Shown: positions 32,269-40,894, counted from the first letter of the stretch. The stretch is 48,178 bases of DNA from Anaerococcus vaginalis (GCA_018363915.1 JAGZMY010000014.1:1-48178); one strand, 5' to 3'. The notes: generated by a model from the letters alone, not told the origin. Translations and numbers: made by a program.

Positions 32269-33483
32269 ATGAAAGCACAAATTTTTTCTGTAGGAACAGA
32301 AATATTATTAGGAAATATTACAGATACAAATTCGAAATTTATAGGACAAAAACTTACAGAGTATGGAATAGATGTCTATAAGATGGTAACTATTGGAGAT
32401 AATTTTGATAGATTGTACCAAGCAATGAAAAATGCTTATGGAAAAGTTGATTATATTTTTGTAACAGGAGGGCTTGGACCAACTGAAGATGACATAAGCA
32501 AAGAAGTTGCCATAAAAGTTATTGGCAAAGAAGACCAAGTAGAAATTGATAAAAAATCAAAAGAAAGAATTGAAAGTTATTTTTCTAATAACAAAAAAGC
32601 TGTTAAGGTAAATTTAAAGCAAGCAAAATTTCCAAAAGGTGCAATTATTTTAGATAACGACAAAGGAACAGCTCCTGGTTGCATAATGGGAGATAAGACT
32701 AAGATAATTCTTCTTCCAGGACCACCAAGAGAAATGGAATATATGTTTGAAAATAAACTTTCAAGTTATTTAAAAAAAGATGCTATTATTAAATCGAAGA
32801 ATTTAAGAATTGGACTTTTAGGAGAATGGGATATGGCAAATAGAATTGATTTGTCATCAACAAACCCTACAATTTCTCCTTATTTTGATAATGAAGGTGG
32901 ATTTTTAAGAATTACTGCAAAGGCTAAAAGCGAAAAAGAAGCAGATTTTTTATTAAATGAAAAAGAAAAAGAAGTAAAAAATGTTTTTGGAAGTTTGTTT
33001 ATTTCTAATGATGGTTTAAGAAAAGAAGAAACTTTAATAAATTTATTAAAAGAAAGAAATGAAAAAGTTTCTACTTGTGAATCTATAACAGGGGGATTGA
33101 TTGCTTCATCAATAATAGATATAAGTGGAGCAAGTGAGGTAATAGAAGAATCCTATATAACTTATTCGGATAGAATTAAAGAAAAGATTTTAAATGTTTC
33201 ACGTGAAACATTAGAAAAATATAGTGCAGTAAGTGTTGAGTGTGCAAACGAAATGGTGGAAGGCTTATACAAAATTACAAATTCAAGTCTTTGTATAGGA
33301 TCAACTGGCTATGCCCACAAGGGAGAGGTAATTCTTGCTATAAAATATAAGAACCAAAAAGTTATAAAAAAATTTCAATTTTCAGCTGATAGGAATAAGG
33401 CAAGACTTTTTGCAAAAAATCGAGCCTTGGATCTTGCTATAATTATTATGAGAGGTAAGTATGAAGACAATATCGATATTTAA
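32269..33483 (+). CDS. cinA: CinA family protein (NMN amidohydrolase / competence-damage protein)
   Basis: 404 residues with two domains: N-terminal MoaB/MogA-like (1-170; FVTGGLGPTEDD and LPGPPREM visible) and C-terminal CinA deamidase (about 255-404; ESITGGLIASSIIDISGAS, then STGYA). The C-terminal part hydrolyses nicotinamide mononucleotide in characterised homologues. The start at 32269 follows GAGGA by four bases; a longer frame from 32230 overlaps the parS/terminator region and lacks a ribosome site. Inside the gene, codons for NVSRET spell a perfect parS site. It overlaps parA by 23 bases. Confidence 0.93.
   Translation: MKAQIFSVGTEILLGNITDTNSKFIGQKLTEYGIDVYKMVTIGDNFDRLYQAMKNAYGKVDYIFVTGGLGPTEDDISKEVAIKVIGKEDQVEIDKKSKERIESYFSNNKKAVKVNLKQAKFPKGAIILDNDKGTAPGCIMGDKTKIILLPGPPREMEYMFENKLSSYLKKDAIIKSKNLRIGLLGEWDMANRIDLSSTNPTISPYFDNEGGFLRITAKAKSEKEADFLLNEKEKEVKNVFGSLFISNDGLRKEETLINLLKERNEKVSTCESITGGLIASSIIDISGASEVIEESYITYSDRIKEKILNVSRETLEKYSAVSVECANEMVEGLYKITNSSLCIGSTGYAHKGEVILAIKYKNQKVIKKFQFSADRNKARLFAKNRALDLAIIIMRGKYEDNIDI
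33195..33210. promoter_or_regulatory. parS site 3, inside cinA
   Basis: TGTTTCACGTGAAACA within the cinA coding sequence, read there as part of NVSRET. It lies about 250 bases before parA. Confidence 0.97.
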
Positions 33484-34450
33484 TCAAAAAGGTGGAGTAG
33501 GAAAAACTACAAGCGTTGTAAATCTTGCAGTAGCTTTGTCAAAACTGGATAAAAAAGTATTGGTTATTGATTTTGATCCACAAGCCAATACAACAACAGG
33601 TCTTGGTTTTGATAAAAATGAACTTGAAAAATCAATATACAAGATGTTTTATGATGAAGGGGATAATTACAAGGATTATATTTTAAAAAGTGAGGAAGGG
33701 CCTTATCTAATAGCTAGCGAAAATTCCTTGTCAGGTCTTGAAGTAGAGCTTGTAAGTCTTGATGAAGAGGAAAGATTGAAAATGCTTAGCCAAATCATTG
33801 AAGAAATAGAAAAAGATTTTGACATTATTTTGATAGATTGCCCACCATCTTTGGGACTTTTGTCTTTAAATGCTCTTGTAGCTAGTGATTCTATAATTAT
33901 TCCTATTCAAACAGAATACTATGCTCTTGAGGGAGTAAGCGAGCTATTAAAAACTTATCAAACAATAAAAGAATCCATAAAGGAAGATTTAGAAATTGAG
34001 GGAGTTTTACTTTGTATGTTTGATAAGGATACGGATTTATCTTATGAAGTAGTAGAAGAAGTAAAATCATTTTTTAAAGAGAAGGTATTTTCTACTATGA
34101 TTCCAAGAAATATAAAACTCGCAGAGGCACCATCATTTGGAAAATCTGTTATATCTTATGATGAAAAATCTAAGGGAGCTAGAGCTTACTTGTCTTTGGG
34201 AAATGAGCTTGTAGAAAATATTTTTGGAAAAAAAGAAAAAAATTCAAAGATTGAAGAAAAAAATGATAAATTAAATAATGCTGAGATAAAAAATTTAGAA
34301 AAAACTAAAGAAATTCGTGATGAAAAATCTAAGGAAGATAAAAACATAGTTAAGAATGATAAAAAAGAAAATTCTGATGAGACAATAGTAAAGAAAAACA
34401 AATTTTCTTTTAACCAAAATAAACTAATAAATAATGAAAAGAGGGATTAG
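33461..34450 (+). CDS. parA: Chromosome partitioning ATPase ParA (Soj) with C-terminal extension
   Basis: A deviant-Walker ATPase that, with ParB and parS, moves and organises origins. The motif NQKGGVGKTTS is at residues 7-17, and IDFDPQANTT and LIDCPPSLG follow. ParA/Soj is normally about 255 residues; this has 329, because after about residue 254 a hydrophilic tail of some 75 residues rich in K, E, N and D is added (begins GKKEKNSKIEEK). The tail is in frame and ends three bases before parB. GAGAGG precedes the ATG, inside cinA. Confidence 0.96.
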   Translation: MKTISIFNQKGGVGKTTSVVNLAVALSKLDKKVLVIDFDPQANTTTGLGFDKNELEKSIYKMFYDEGDNYKDYILKSEEGPYLIASENSLSGLEVELVSLDEEERLKMLSQIIEEIEKDFDIILIDCPPSLGLLSLNALVASDSIIIPIQTEYYALEGVSELLKTYQTIKESIKEDLEIEGVLLCMFDKDTDLSYEVVEEVKSFFKEKVFSTMIPRNIKLAEAPSFGKSVISYDEKSKGARAYLSLGNELVENIFGKKEKNSKIEEKNDKLNNAEIKNLEKTKEIRDEKSKEDKNIVKNDKKENSDETIVKKNKFSFNQNKLINNEKRD

Positions 34451-34452
34451 CT

Positions 34453-35292
34453 ATGACGAAAAAAACTTTGGGTAGAGGACTTGGATCCCTAATACCAGAA
34501 AATAACAAAAAAAATAAGGCCATAGTTAGGATTCCTCTGGAAAAAATTTATGCTAGAGATGATCAACCTAGGAAAAATTTTGATGATAAATCATTGGAAG
34601 GACTTAGCCAATCAATAGAAAAATATGGCTTATTAAATCCAATTGTTCTTAAAAAAAATGGGATAAGATATGAAATAATTGCTGGAGAACGTAGGTTTAG
34701 GGCAAGTAAGCTTTTGGGTTTAAAAGAAATTGATGCAATTATAAAAAATGTAGATACAAAAGATATTGATATTCTTTCAATAGTAGAAAATGTTCAAAGG
34801 GAAGATTTATCTGGTCTTGAAGAGGCCAATGCTTATAATGAGCTTTCAAAAAACTATGGTATGACTCAAGATGAAATAGCAAAAACTGTTGGTAAATCAA
34901 GATCTTACATTGCAAATACCCTAAGACTTTTAAAACTTGATGAAAATTCAAAAAAAGAGCTTGAAGAGGGAAATATATCTTCATCACAAGCAAGAACACT
35001 TCTTTCTATAAAGGATGAAGATGATAGACAAAAAAGCCTTTATGATTTTAAAAATAAAAAAACAAATATAAGAAAAGTTGAAAAGATTAGTTCTAGAAAT
35101 AACAAAAAAAATCAAAAGGAAGATAATTTAGATAGGATTTTATTTGAGGATTTTGAGGAAAAATTTATTGACCTACTTAATTCAAAGGTAGAAATTAAAA
35201 AAAATAATGAAACTTATAGGGTTACTATTGATTGTTTTTCTATTGAGGAGATAGAAAATTTATATTGGAGATTAAAAAATGGAAAAGAATAG
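34453..35292 (+). CDS. parB: Chromosome partitioning protein ParB (Spo0J)
   Basis: The parS-binding CTPase clamp. 279 residues: the N-terminal LGRGLGSLIP (ParA-interacting tip, 5-14), CTP-binding motif AGERRFRASK (about 77-86), VENVQREDLSGLEEA, and an HTH (DEIAKTVGKSRSYIANTLRLL) that reads the parS palindrome; then a basic linker and a C-terminal dimer domain. Four perfect parS sites lie in the window. It starts two bases after parA and overlaps the next gene. Confidence 0.98.
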   Translation: MTKKTLGRGLGSLIPENNKKNKAIVRIPLEKIYARDDQPRKNFDDKSLEGLSQSIEKYGLLNPIVLKKNGIRYEIIAGERRFRASKLLGLKEIDAIIKNVDTKDIDILSIVENVQREDLSGLEEANAYNELSKNYGMTQDEIAKTVGKSRSYIANTLRLLKLDENSKKELEEGNISSSQARTLLSIKDEDDRQKSLYDFKNKKTNIRKVEKISSRNNKKNQKEDNLDRILFEDFEEKFIDLLNSKVEIKKNNETYRVTIDCFSIEEIENLYWRLKNGKE

Positions 35293-35884
35293 AATGATAG
35301 ATTTTTCTGTAGACCATCTTATAGAAAACACCAGAAAAAAAACAGCTAATCCAGGCGGAGGAGCTATTACAAGTCTTGTTGGAAACTTAGGCTTAAACCT
35401 TATTTTGATGATGGCAAAAAAAGATTATAAGGATGAAAAATTAAATAAAAAATCCAAAAAAATTGAAGATAAATTCAAAAAATATTCTGAAGAATTAAAA
35501 GAACTTATGCAAGAAGATATTGATAAGGTAAATCTTTTAATAAAAGCTTATAAAAATAAGGAAATAAAAAATTACGACGACTATATTATAGAGGCAAACA
35601 AGGCACCAAAAAGAACTATAGAGCTTATGATAATTGTTATGCAAGATTGTGATTTTATTTTAAAATATGGAAATATTGATGCGATTTCTGATGGAGAAAT
35701 AGGACTTAGACTTGTAAAAGAATCAATCCATTCTTCTTTTATAAACCTTATTTTGAATGAGGAAAATATTACTGATCCAAATCATGAAAAAACAAATTAC
35801 AAATCTATTATAAATTTCTGTGATAAACTATATAAGGATAATATGAAAATCATCGAAGAAAGGGAAAAGAAATGGGACAAATAA
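35279..35884 (+). CDS. Cyclodeaminase/cyclohydrolase (FTCD_C) family protein
   Basis: 201 residues, mostly helical, with the family's N-terminal pattern TANPGGGAITSLVGNLG. Relatives include methenyl-tetrahydrofolate cyclohydrolase (FchA) and formiminotetrahydrofolate cyclodeaminase, so a one-carbon folate reaction is likely, but the exact reaction cannot be read here. GGAG lies eight bases before the ATG, inside the end of parB; an in-frame ATG five codons later is an alternative. It overlaps the DUF4446 gene by 13 bases. Confidence 0.85.
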   Translation: MEKNRMIDFSVDHLIENTRKKTANPGGGAITSLVGNLGLNLILMMAKKDYKDEKLNKKSKKIEDKFKKYSEELKELMQEDIDKVNLLIKAYKNKEIKNYDDYIIEANKAPKRTIELMIIVMQDCDFILKYGNIDAISDGEIGLRLVKESIHSSFINLILNEENITDPNHEKTNYKSIINFCDKLYKDNMKIIEEREKKWDK

Positions 35885-36342
35885 TAGCTATAGTAATCTT
35901 ATTTATTCTTGTTATTTTTGAATATTCTATGATAAAAGCTAATAATAACAAACTAAAAAGACAAAAAAGAAGGTACGACCATCTACTTAGGGGCAAAAAT
36001 CCTGATGTAAATCTTGAAGAATTAATTTTACAATTAAATGACCAAATCGAACAATCAAATAGGGAAATAAAATCTCTTGACCAAAGATCATCAGATACAA
36101 AAAATACTACAATGGGAGCTGTTAGCAAAATGGCAGTTGTTCATTATGATGCTTTTGATAGCCAAAGAGGAAGAAATTCGTTTTCATTAACTCTCCTAGA
36201 TTCATATCACAATGGAATAATTCTTACAAATTTATATTCCCAAGATGGCTCAAATACTTACTTAAAAGAGATTACAAATGGAGAGTGTGATATAGAGCTT
36301 TCCGAAAGGGAAAAGGAATCTTTAGAAAAAGCAAAATTATAG
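35872..36342 (+). CDS. DUF4446 family membrane-anchored protein
   Basis: 156 residues: one N-terminal membrane helix (about 2-20), a basic/coiled segment (25-80) and a C-terminal domain with AVVHYDAFDSQRGRNSFSLTLLDSYHNGIILTNLYSQDGSNTY (region 87-130), the hallmark of this family. In Clostridia such genes often lie directly after parB, as here, but the function is unknown. The start overlaps the preceding gene. Confidence 0.9.
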   Translation: MGQIIAIVILFILVIFEYSMIKANNNKLKRQKRRYDHLLRGKNPDVNLEELILQLNDQIEQSNREIKSLDQRSSDTKNTTMGAVSKMAVVHYDAFDSQRGRNSFSLTLLDSYHNGIILTNLYSQDGSNTYLKEITNGECDIELSEREKESLEKAKL

Positions 36343-36406
36343 AAGATAATTAAAATTATTGGGGTATAATATTAATGCTAAATCGATTTATGATTAGGAG
36401 GTAATT

Positions 36407-37393
36407 ATGGCAAACGATGGAGTTATGGAGCTTGCTACTGAAAATATTAGGGGCAAAAATCGCAGAATAGTATTTCCAGAAGGCAATGACTCAAGAGTAC
36501 TAAGAGCAGCTATTAGACATCAAAATGATGGTCTTATAGTACCAATTCTTTTAGGAGATAAAGAAGAAATTCAAAAAGTAGCAGAAGAAGAAGGGGTAAA
36601 ATTAGGAGATATTCAAATAATAAACCCTAGAGAAAGCGAATTACTTGATGAATTAGTAGATAAATACGTTGAACTTAGAAAAGGCAAAAACACCAGAGAA
36701 GATGGTGAATATATATTAAAGAAAGATAACAATTACTTTGGGACAATGCTAGTTCAAACTGGAAAAGCAGATGGAATGGTTTCAGGAGCATCAAATCCAA
36801 CTGGAGATACTGTAAGACCAGCCCTACAACTTATCAAAACAAGAAAAGGTGTAAATAGAGTATCCGGTGTTATGATTATGCTTGGACCTAATGGAGAAAA
36901 ATTATTATTTGCAGATACAGCAATAAATATTACTCTTCAATCAAACGAACTTGCAGAAGTTGCAGTAGAAGCAGCAAAAACGGCAGAAGAATTTGGAATT
37001 GAACCAATAGTTGCTATGCTATCATTTTCAACAAAAGGATCTGCAAAACACGAACTTGCAAGAAAAGTAGAAGAAGCTACAAAACTTGCAAAAGAAATGG
37101 ATCCAAATCTTAAAGTTGATGGAGAGATGCAATTTGATGCAGCAATTTCACCACAAGTTGCAAGAAAGAAAATTCCTAATTCAGATGTAGCAGGAAGAGC
37201 AAAAGTATTTATTTTCCCAGACCTACAAGCTGCAAATATTGGATATAAAATTGGACAAAGACTTGGTGGATACGAAGCTTTAGGCCCAATACTTCAAGGA
37301 TTGAACAAACCAGTTAACGACCTTTCAAGAGGATGTAACGAAGAAGACGTATATAAATTAACAATACTAACAGCAAATCAAGTTAGAGATTAA
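36407..37393 (+). CDS. pta: Phosphate acetyltransferase
   Basis: Interconverts acetyl-CoA and acetyl phosphate; with acetate kinase (not in the window) it yields ATP during fermentation. 328 residues, the short Pta form typical of Gram-positives. Family motifs: RRIVFPEGNDSRVLRAA near the start, MVSGASNPTGDTVRPALQ and SFSTKGSAKHE, and the late FPDLQAANIGYKIGQRLGG. A strong ribosome site TAGGAGGTAATT precedes the ATG; TATAAT at 36365-36370 may be its -10, although no good -35 is seen. Confidence 0.98.
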   Translation: MANDGVMELATENIRGKNRRIVFPEGNDSRVLRAAIRHQNDGLIVPILLGDKEEIQKVAEEEGVKLGDIQIINPRESELLDELVDKYVELRKGKNTREDGEYILKKDNNYFGTMLVQTGKADGMVSGASNPTGDTVRPALQLIKTRKGVNRVSGVMIMLGPNGEKLLFADTAINITLQSNELAEVAVEAAKTAEEFGIEPIVAMLSFSTKGSAKHELARKVEEATKLAKEMDPNLKVDGEMQFDAAISPQVARKKIPNSDVAGRAKVFIFPDLQAANIGYKIGQRLGGYEALGPILQGLNKPVNDLSRGCNEEDVYKLTILTANQVRD

Positions 37394-37402
37394 TAAAAAC
37401 TT

Positions 37403-37434
37403 CAAAAGAGACAGTCGTTAGATTGCCTCTTTTG
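37403..37434 (+). terminator. Weak terminator-like hairpin behind pta
   Basis: CAAAAGAG (37403-37410) pairs with CTCTTTTG (37427-37434) around a 16-base loop; the following T run is broken. It probably gives only partial termination. Confidence 0.45.
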
Positions 37435-37487
37435 TTATACAAAAAATTAATATATAAAATATAAAAATAATAAAACAAAAAGAGGTG

Positions 37488-38879
37488 ATGATAATATTTA
37501 GAGAAGAAATAAAACAAAATTCCAAAGCTGTTGTTCCTATAGCAGTTTTAGTTTTAATTTTAAATTTATTTAGACCAGTAGAAAACAAAATTATTATAAA
37601 ATTTTTAATAGGATGTATTGGGATAATTTTTGGTCTTTCTATTTTTCTTACTGGAGTTAATCTATCAATTTCAAAAATTGGAACATATATGGGAGATTTT
37701 ATTGCAAAATCTGAAAAAATAATTAAAGTTATTATTTTTGGAATTTTTATAGGATTTATAATTACAATTGCAGAACCAGATCTTTTAATTTTAGCAAATC
37801 AAGTAAGAAGTGCTATTGGGCTTTCTTCCTTATTAATAGTAGCTATAATTTCAATTGGGGTTGGCTTTATGATTTCTCTTGGTCTTTTTAGGATATTTAA
37901 AGAAATAAAACTTTCAACGCTTATGATGTTAATTTATGGTGTGATTTTTATTCTAATGTTTATAGTAAATGATTTGGGCCATGCCATAGCTTTTGATGCG
38001 TCGGGAGCAACTACAGGTGCAATGACAACTCCCTTTATTATTGCTCTAGGTCTTGGAGTAAGTAAATTAAAGGGAGAAAAAAAGGGAGAAGAAAATTCCT
38101 TTGGCCTTGTAGGAATCGCATCAACAGGACCAATTCTTGCGGGGCTTTTGATGACTATGTCTATAAATTCAAAAAATATTTTGCTAGAAGAACAAGCTCA
38201 TCAACTAGCTTTGATTTCAGGATTTAAATCGGCAAGTTTTGCAATTTTACCAATAACTTTGGTGTTTTTTATAATGGACAAGTTAGTTTTTAAAATTAAA
38301 AATAAAAAATCAATAAATCTTGGTTTGATTTACACTTATGTAGGACTGATAATATTTTTGGCAAGTGTAGAAGGTGGATTTATGGAACTTGCAAGACTTA
38401 TGGGGGAGAATTACTCTGATTTTAGATTTGTACCTATCATTGGATTTATTTTGGGCCTATTGGTAGTTTTGGCAGAGCCTGCTGTTTTTGTTTTGGCAGA
38501 ACAAGTCGAAGAAGTTACAGGAGGTTCAATCCACAAATCTTCAATAATGAAAGCTCTTTCTGTTGGAGTTGCTTTTGCAGTTATGCTTGCTATGCTTAGA
38601 ATAAAAATAGAAGGCTTTAAATTATGGATGATAATTGTTCCAGGATTTTTAATAGCTCTTATTTTATCAAGAAATGTTTCCCAACTTTTTGTAGGAATTG
38701 CTTTTGATTCGGGAGGAGTTGCGTCAGGGCCAATGACTGCGACTTTTATATTAGGTTTTTGTCAAGGAGTTGCAGGAAATATTGAAGGTGGATTTGGAGT
38801 GATTGCATTTGTAGCTTTAATGCCAGTGATTACAATTATGATAATGGGATCTTTTTATAAGGAGGCCATAGAAGGATAA
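37488..38879 (+). CDS. DUF1538 family multi-pass membrane protein (putative transporter)
   Basis: 463 residues with about 12-14 membrane helices, arranged as two similar halves. Each half has the family motif: GHAIAFDASGATTGAMTTPF in the first and VGIAFDSGGVASGPMTATFI in the second, and each an AEP segment (TIAEPDLLILA, LAEPAVFVLA). Function is not established; the repeat symmetry suggests a transporter. The frame opens GTG-ATG directly behind AGAGG, unusually close to the ribosome site. Its stop overlaps the next start (TAATG), so it is tied to the PII-like gene. Confidence 0.88.
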   Translation: MIIFREEIKQNSKAVVPIAVLVLILNLFRPVENKIIIKFLIGCIGIIFGLSIFLTGVNLSISKIGTYMGDFIAKSEKIIKVIIFGIFIGFIITIAEPDLLILANQVRSAIGLSSLLIVAIISIGVGFMISLGLFRIFKEIKLSTLMMLIYGVIFILMFIVNDLGHAIAFDASGATTGAMTTPFIIALGLGVSKLKGEKKGEENSFGLVGIASTGPILAGLLMTMSINSKNILLEEQAHQLALISGFKSASFAILPITLVFFIMDKLVFKIKNKKSINLGLIYTYVGLIIFLASVEGGFMELARLMGENYSDFRFVPIIGFILGLLVVLAEPAVFVLAEQVEEVTGGSIHKSSIMKALSVGVAFAVMLAMLRIKIEGFKLWMIIVPGFLIALILSRNVSQLFVGIAFDSGGVASGPMTATFILGFCQGVAGNIEGGFGVIAFVALMPVITIMIMGSFYKEAIEG

Positions 38880-39475
38880 TGAAATATTTAAGAATAATAA
38901 CACCAAGATCAAAAGGGTCAAAAATTATGAACCAATTAAAAGAAAAAGGTGCTAAGTCAATATCTTGCCTTTTGGCAGAAGGATCTGCCAATGCACATAT
39001 TCTTGAAGTTTTAGAAATTGATAAGGAAAAAAAAGAAATAGTTTCGGCACTTGTAAATGATGATTTGGTAAATGATTTATTAGACCAAATAAAAGATAAA
39101 TTTGATAAGAAAAACACATCTATAATGTTTACGACACCAGTAGATTACAAAGGAGAAATAGATATGGAATATGAAGCTTTGTATGTGATAGTTAATAAGG
39201 AAAATGCAGATAAAGTTATAGAAATATCCCAAAAAGAAGGAGCAAAAGGCGCAACTGTTGTTCATGGCAGAGGATCTGGAATTCAAAAAAAATCTGTGTT
39301 TTTAAATATGACTATAGAGCCTGAAAAAGATATTGTCATAATGCTTATAAAGAAGGAAATTTCAGAGAAAGTAAAATCAGCAATTTATGATGCAATGAAT
39401 TTGGATGAAAATTCGAAAGGGATTTTATTTTCACTTCCTGTCACAGATGTGCGCGGGCTTGTTGATCAAAATTAA
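38879..39475 (+). CDS. Tandem PII-like signalling protein
   Basis: 198 residues consisting of two related PII-like halves. The second contains GAKGATVVHGRGSGIQ (about 121-136), the T-loop-proximal GAxGATxxxGRG pattern of PII-type proteins; the first half is less conserved. It is coupled by a one-base overlap to the DUF1538 membrane protein. By analogy with GlnK and AmtB, a soluble PII-like protein would gate or sense the state of the transporter; that is inference. The uridylylated tyrosine of classical PII is not evident. Confidence 0.8.
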   Translation: MKYLRIITPRSKGSKIMNQLKEKGAKSISCLLAEGSANAHILEVLEIDKEKKEIVSALVNDDLVNDLLDQIKDKFDKKNTSIMFTTPVDYKGEIDMEYEALYVIVNKENADKVIEISQKEGAKGATVVHGRGSGIQKKSVFLNMTIEPEKDIVIMLIKKEISEKVKSAIYDAMNLDENSKGILFSLPVTDVRGLVDQN

Positions 39476-39486
39476 GACGGTATAAT
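39459..39486 (+). promoter_or_regulatory. Possible promoter of trxA
   Basis: TTGTTG (39459-39464), 16-base spacer, TATAAT (39481-39486), 26 bases before the trxA start. The -10 is perfect, the -35 mediocre and inside the preceding gene. Confidence 0.45.
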
Positions 39487-39511
39487 TTAAAGAGAAAAAA
39501 TGGAGGATATT

Positions 39512-39820
39512 ATGAAAGAAATAAATACAAGTGAATTTGATACACACGTTTTAGAAAACGAAGGAATAGTTTTAGTGGATTTTTCAGCAACTTGGTGTGG
39601 ACCTTGCAAAATGCAAAAACCAGTTCTTGAAGAAATGGAAGGCGAAGTTGATTTTGAAATATATTCAGTAGACGTAGATGAAAATCCAGACCTTGCAGGA
39701 AGATATAATGTAAATGCAGTTCCATCAATGATGTTATTTAAAGGTGGAGTTTTAAAAAATACTCTAGTAGGTTTTCAAGCTAAAGAAGTAATTCTTGAAG
39801 AAATAGAAAAACTTAAATAA
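39512..39820 (+). CDS. trxA: Thioredoxin
   Basis: A 102-residue thioredoxin with the active site ATWCGPCKM (Cys29, Cys32) and the cis-proline loop NAVPSMMLF. It reduces disulfides of target proteins and is re-reduced by a thioredoxin reductase. The start at 39512 is chosen because GGAGG lies five bases ahead. Its stop overlaps by one base the start of the reductase-like gene (TAATG), so the two form a redox pair. Confidence 0.96.
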   Translation: MKEINTSEFDTHVLENEGIVLVDFSATWCGPCKMQKPVLEEMEGEVDFEIYSVDVDENPDLAGRYNVNAVPSMMLFKGGVLKNTLVGFQAKEVILEEIEKLK

Positions 39821-40671
39821 TGGATTATGATTTAATAATAATAGGATTTGGGCCTGCAGGAATTTCTGCAGGTCTAAATGCTAGTATAAGAGGAAAAAAA
39901 GTTTTAATTATCGGAAAAAAATCAAAAGCCTTGGAAAAAAGTCCCTCAATAAAAAATTATTTGGGATTTAGTGATATAAAAGGCTTGGATCTATACGATA
40001 ATTTTATACATCATATAAAAAATTATCCTGTGGATATAATGGATAGGAAAATAAAGGCAGTTTATGCCATGGGAGAATATTTTTCAATAGATTTGGGCGA
40101 AAAAATGCTCACATCAAAAGCTTGCATAATTGCAACAGGAATTGATATGGGAAAAAGCATTGAAGGAGAAGATGAATTTTTTGCCAAAGGAATTTCTTAT
40201 TGTGCAACTTGTGATGCCAGCCTATATAAAGGAAAAAAAGTAGTCTTGGTTGGATATAATGAAGAAGCTATTGAAGAAGCAAATTTTATAAATAAAATGG
40301 CAAGCCAAACAATTTTTGTAAATCCTAATAAAAAACCTATAGAACTTGACGATGGAATTAAAATTATAAACAAAAAGCCCAAAAAATTTCTAGGAGCTTT
40401 GAAGGCCGAAAGTCTTATATTAGAAGATGGGGAAGAATTGAAGGCTGATGGATTTTTTGTAATAAAAAATTCTTCAAAGCCAAAAAGTCTTGTTCCATCA
40501 GTGAAGATTGAAAATAGCCATATAAAAGTAGACTTAGATATGAAAACAAATATAAAAGGTCTATTTGCTTGTGGAGATATAGTCGGTACACCTTATCAAA
40601 TAAATAAGGCGGTAGGTCAAGGACAAATTGCTGGATTAAATGCGGCAACTTATATAAGTAAAAATAAATAA
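39820..40671 (+). CDS. Thioredoxin-reductase-like flavoprotein without NADPH motifs
   Basis: 283 residues. The FAD-binding motif IIGFGPAGISAGLNA (7-21), the redox-active pair CATC (Cys128, Cys131) and the C-terminal FAD motif LFACGDIVGTPYQINKAVGQG are intact, as in thioredoxin reductases. In the second nucleotide domain the NADPH motif GxGxxA is replaced by VGYNEEA (144-150) and the HRRxxxR arginine motif by VNPNKKPIE. Ferredoxin-dependent flavin thioredoxin reductases of clostridia lack the same motifs, so this is most likely of that kind. It overlaps trxA by one base. A parS site follows the stop. Confidence 0.88.
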   Translation: MDYDLIIIGFGPAGISAGLNASIRGKKVLIIGKKSKALEKSPSIKNYLGFSDIKGLDLYDNFIHHIKNYPVDIMDRKIKAVYAMGEYFSIDLGEKMLTSKACIIATGIDMGKSIEGEDEFFAKGISYCATCDASLYKGKKVVLVGYNEEAIEEANFINKMASQTIFVNPNKKPIELDDGIKIINKKPKKFLGALKAESLILEDGEELKADGFFVIKNSSKPKSLVPSVKIENSHIKVDLDMKTNIKGLFACGDIVGTPYQINKAVGQGQIAGLNAATYISKNK

Positions 40672-40673
40672 AA

Positions 40674-40689
40674 TGTTTCACGTGAAACA
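40674..40689. promoter_or_regulatory. parS site 4
   Basis: TGTTTCACGTGAAACA, perfect, three bases after the flavoprotein stop codon. Unlike sites 1 and 2 it has no T tail of its own; a separate terminator follows. Confidence 0.97.
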
Positions 40690-40691
40690 AT

Positions 40692-40726
40692 TAATGTCAT
40701 GCAATGAAGTGTGGCATTATTTTTTT
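40692..40726 (+). terminator. Terminator behind the trxA operon
   Basis: TAATGTCA (40692-40699) pairs with TGGCATTA (40712-40719), with one G-T pair, followed by seven T residues. The rest of the gap up to 40890 is AT-rich and shows nothing else. Confidence 0.85.
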
Positions 40727-40894
40727 GCTTAAAGAATTTTTTAAAAAATCCATTTATAATTTATTTTTTATGCTTGGAGATTTTTTGATTTCAAAAAAAT
40801 TTATCATAATTTTAGCTCTAACAATATAAAAATTGTAAAAAACATAATTAATACATAATTAAAATTAATTATCAAAAATATTCTTTCTTTTTAC

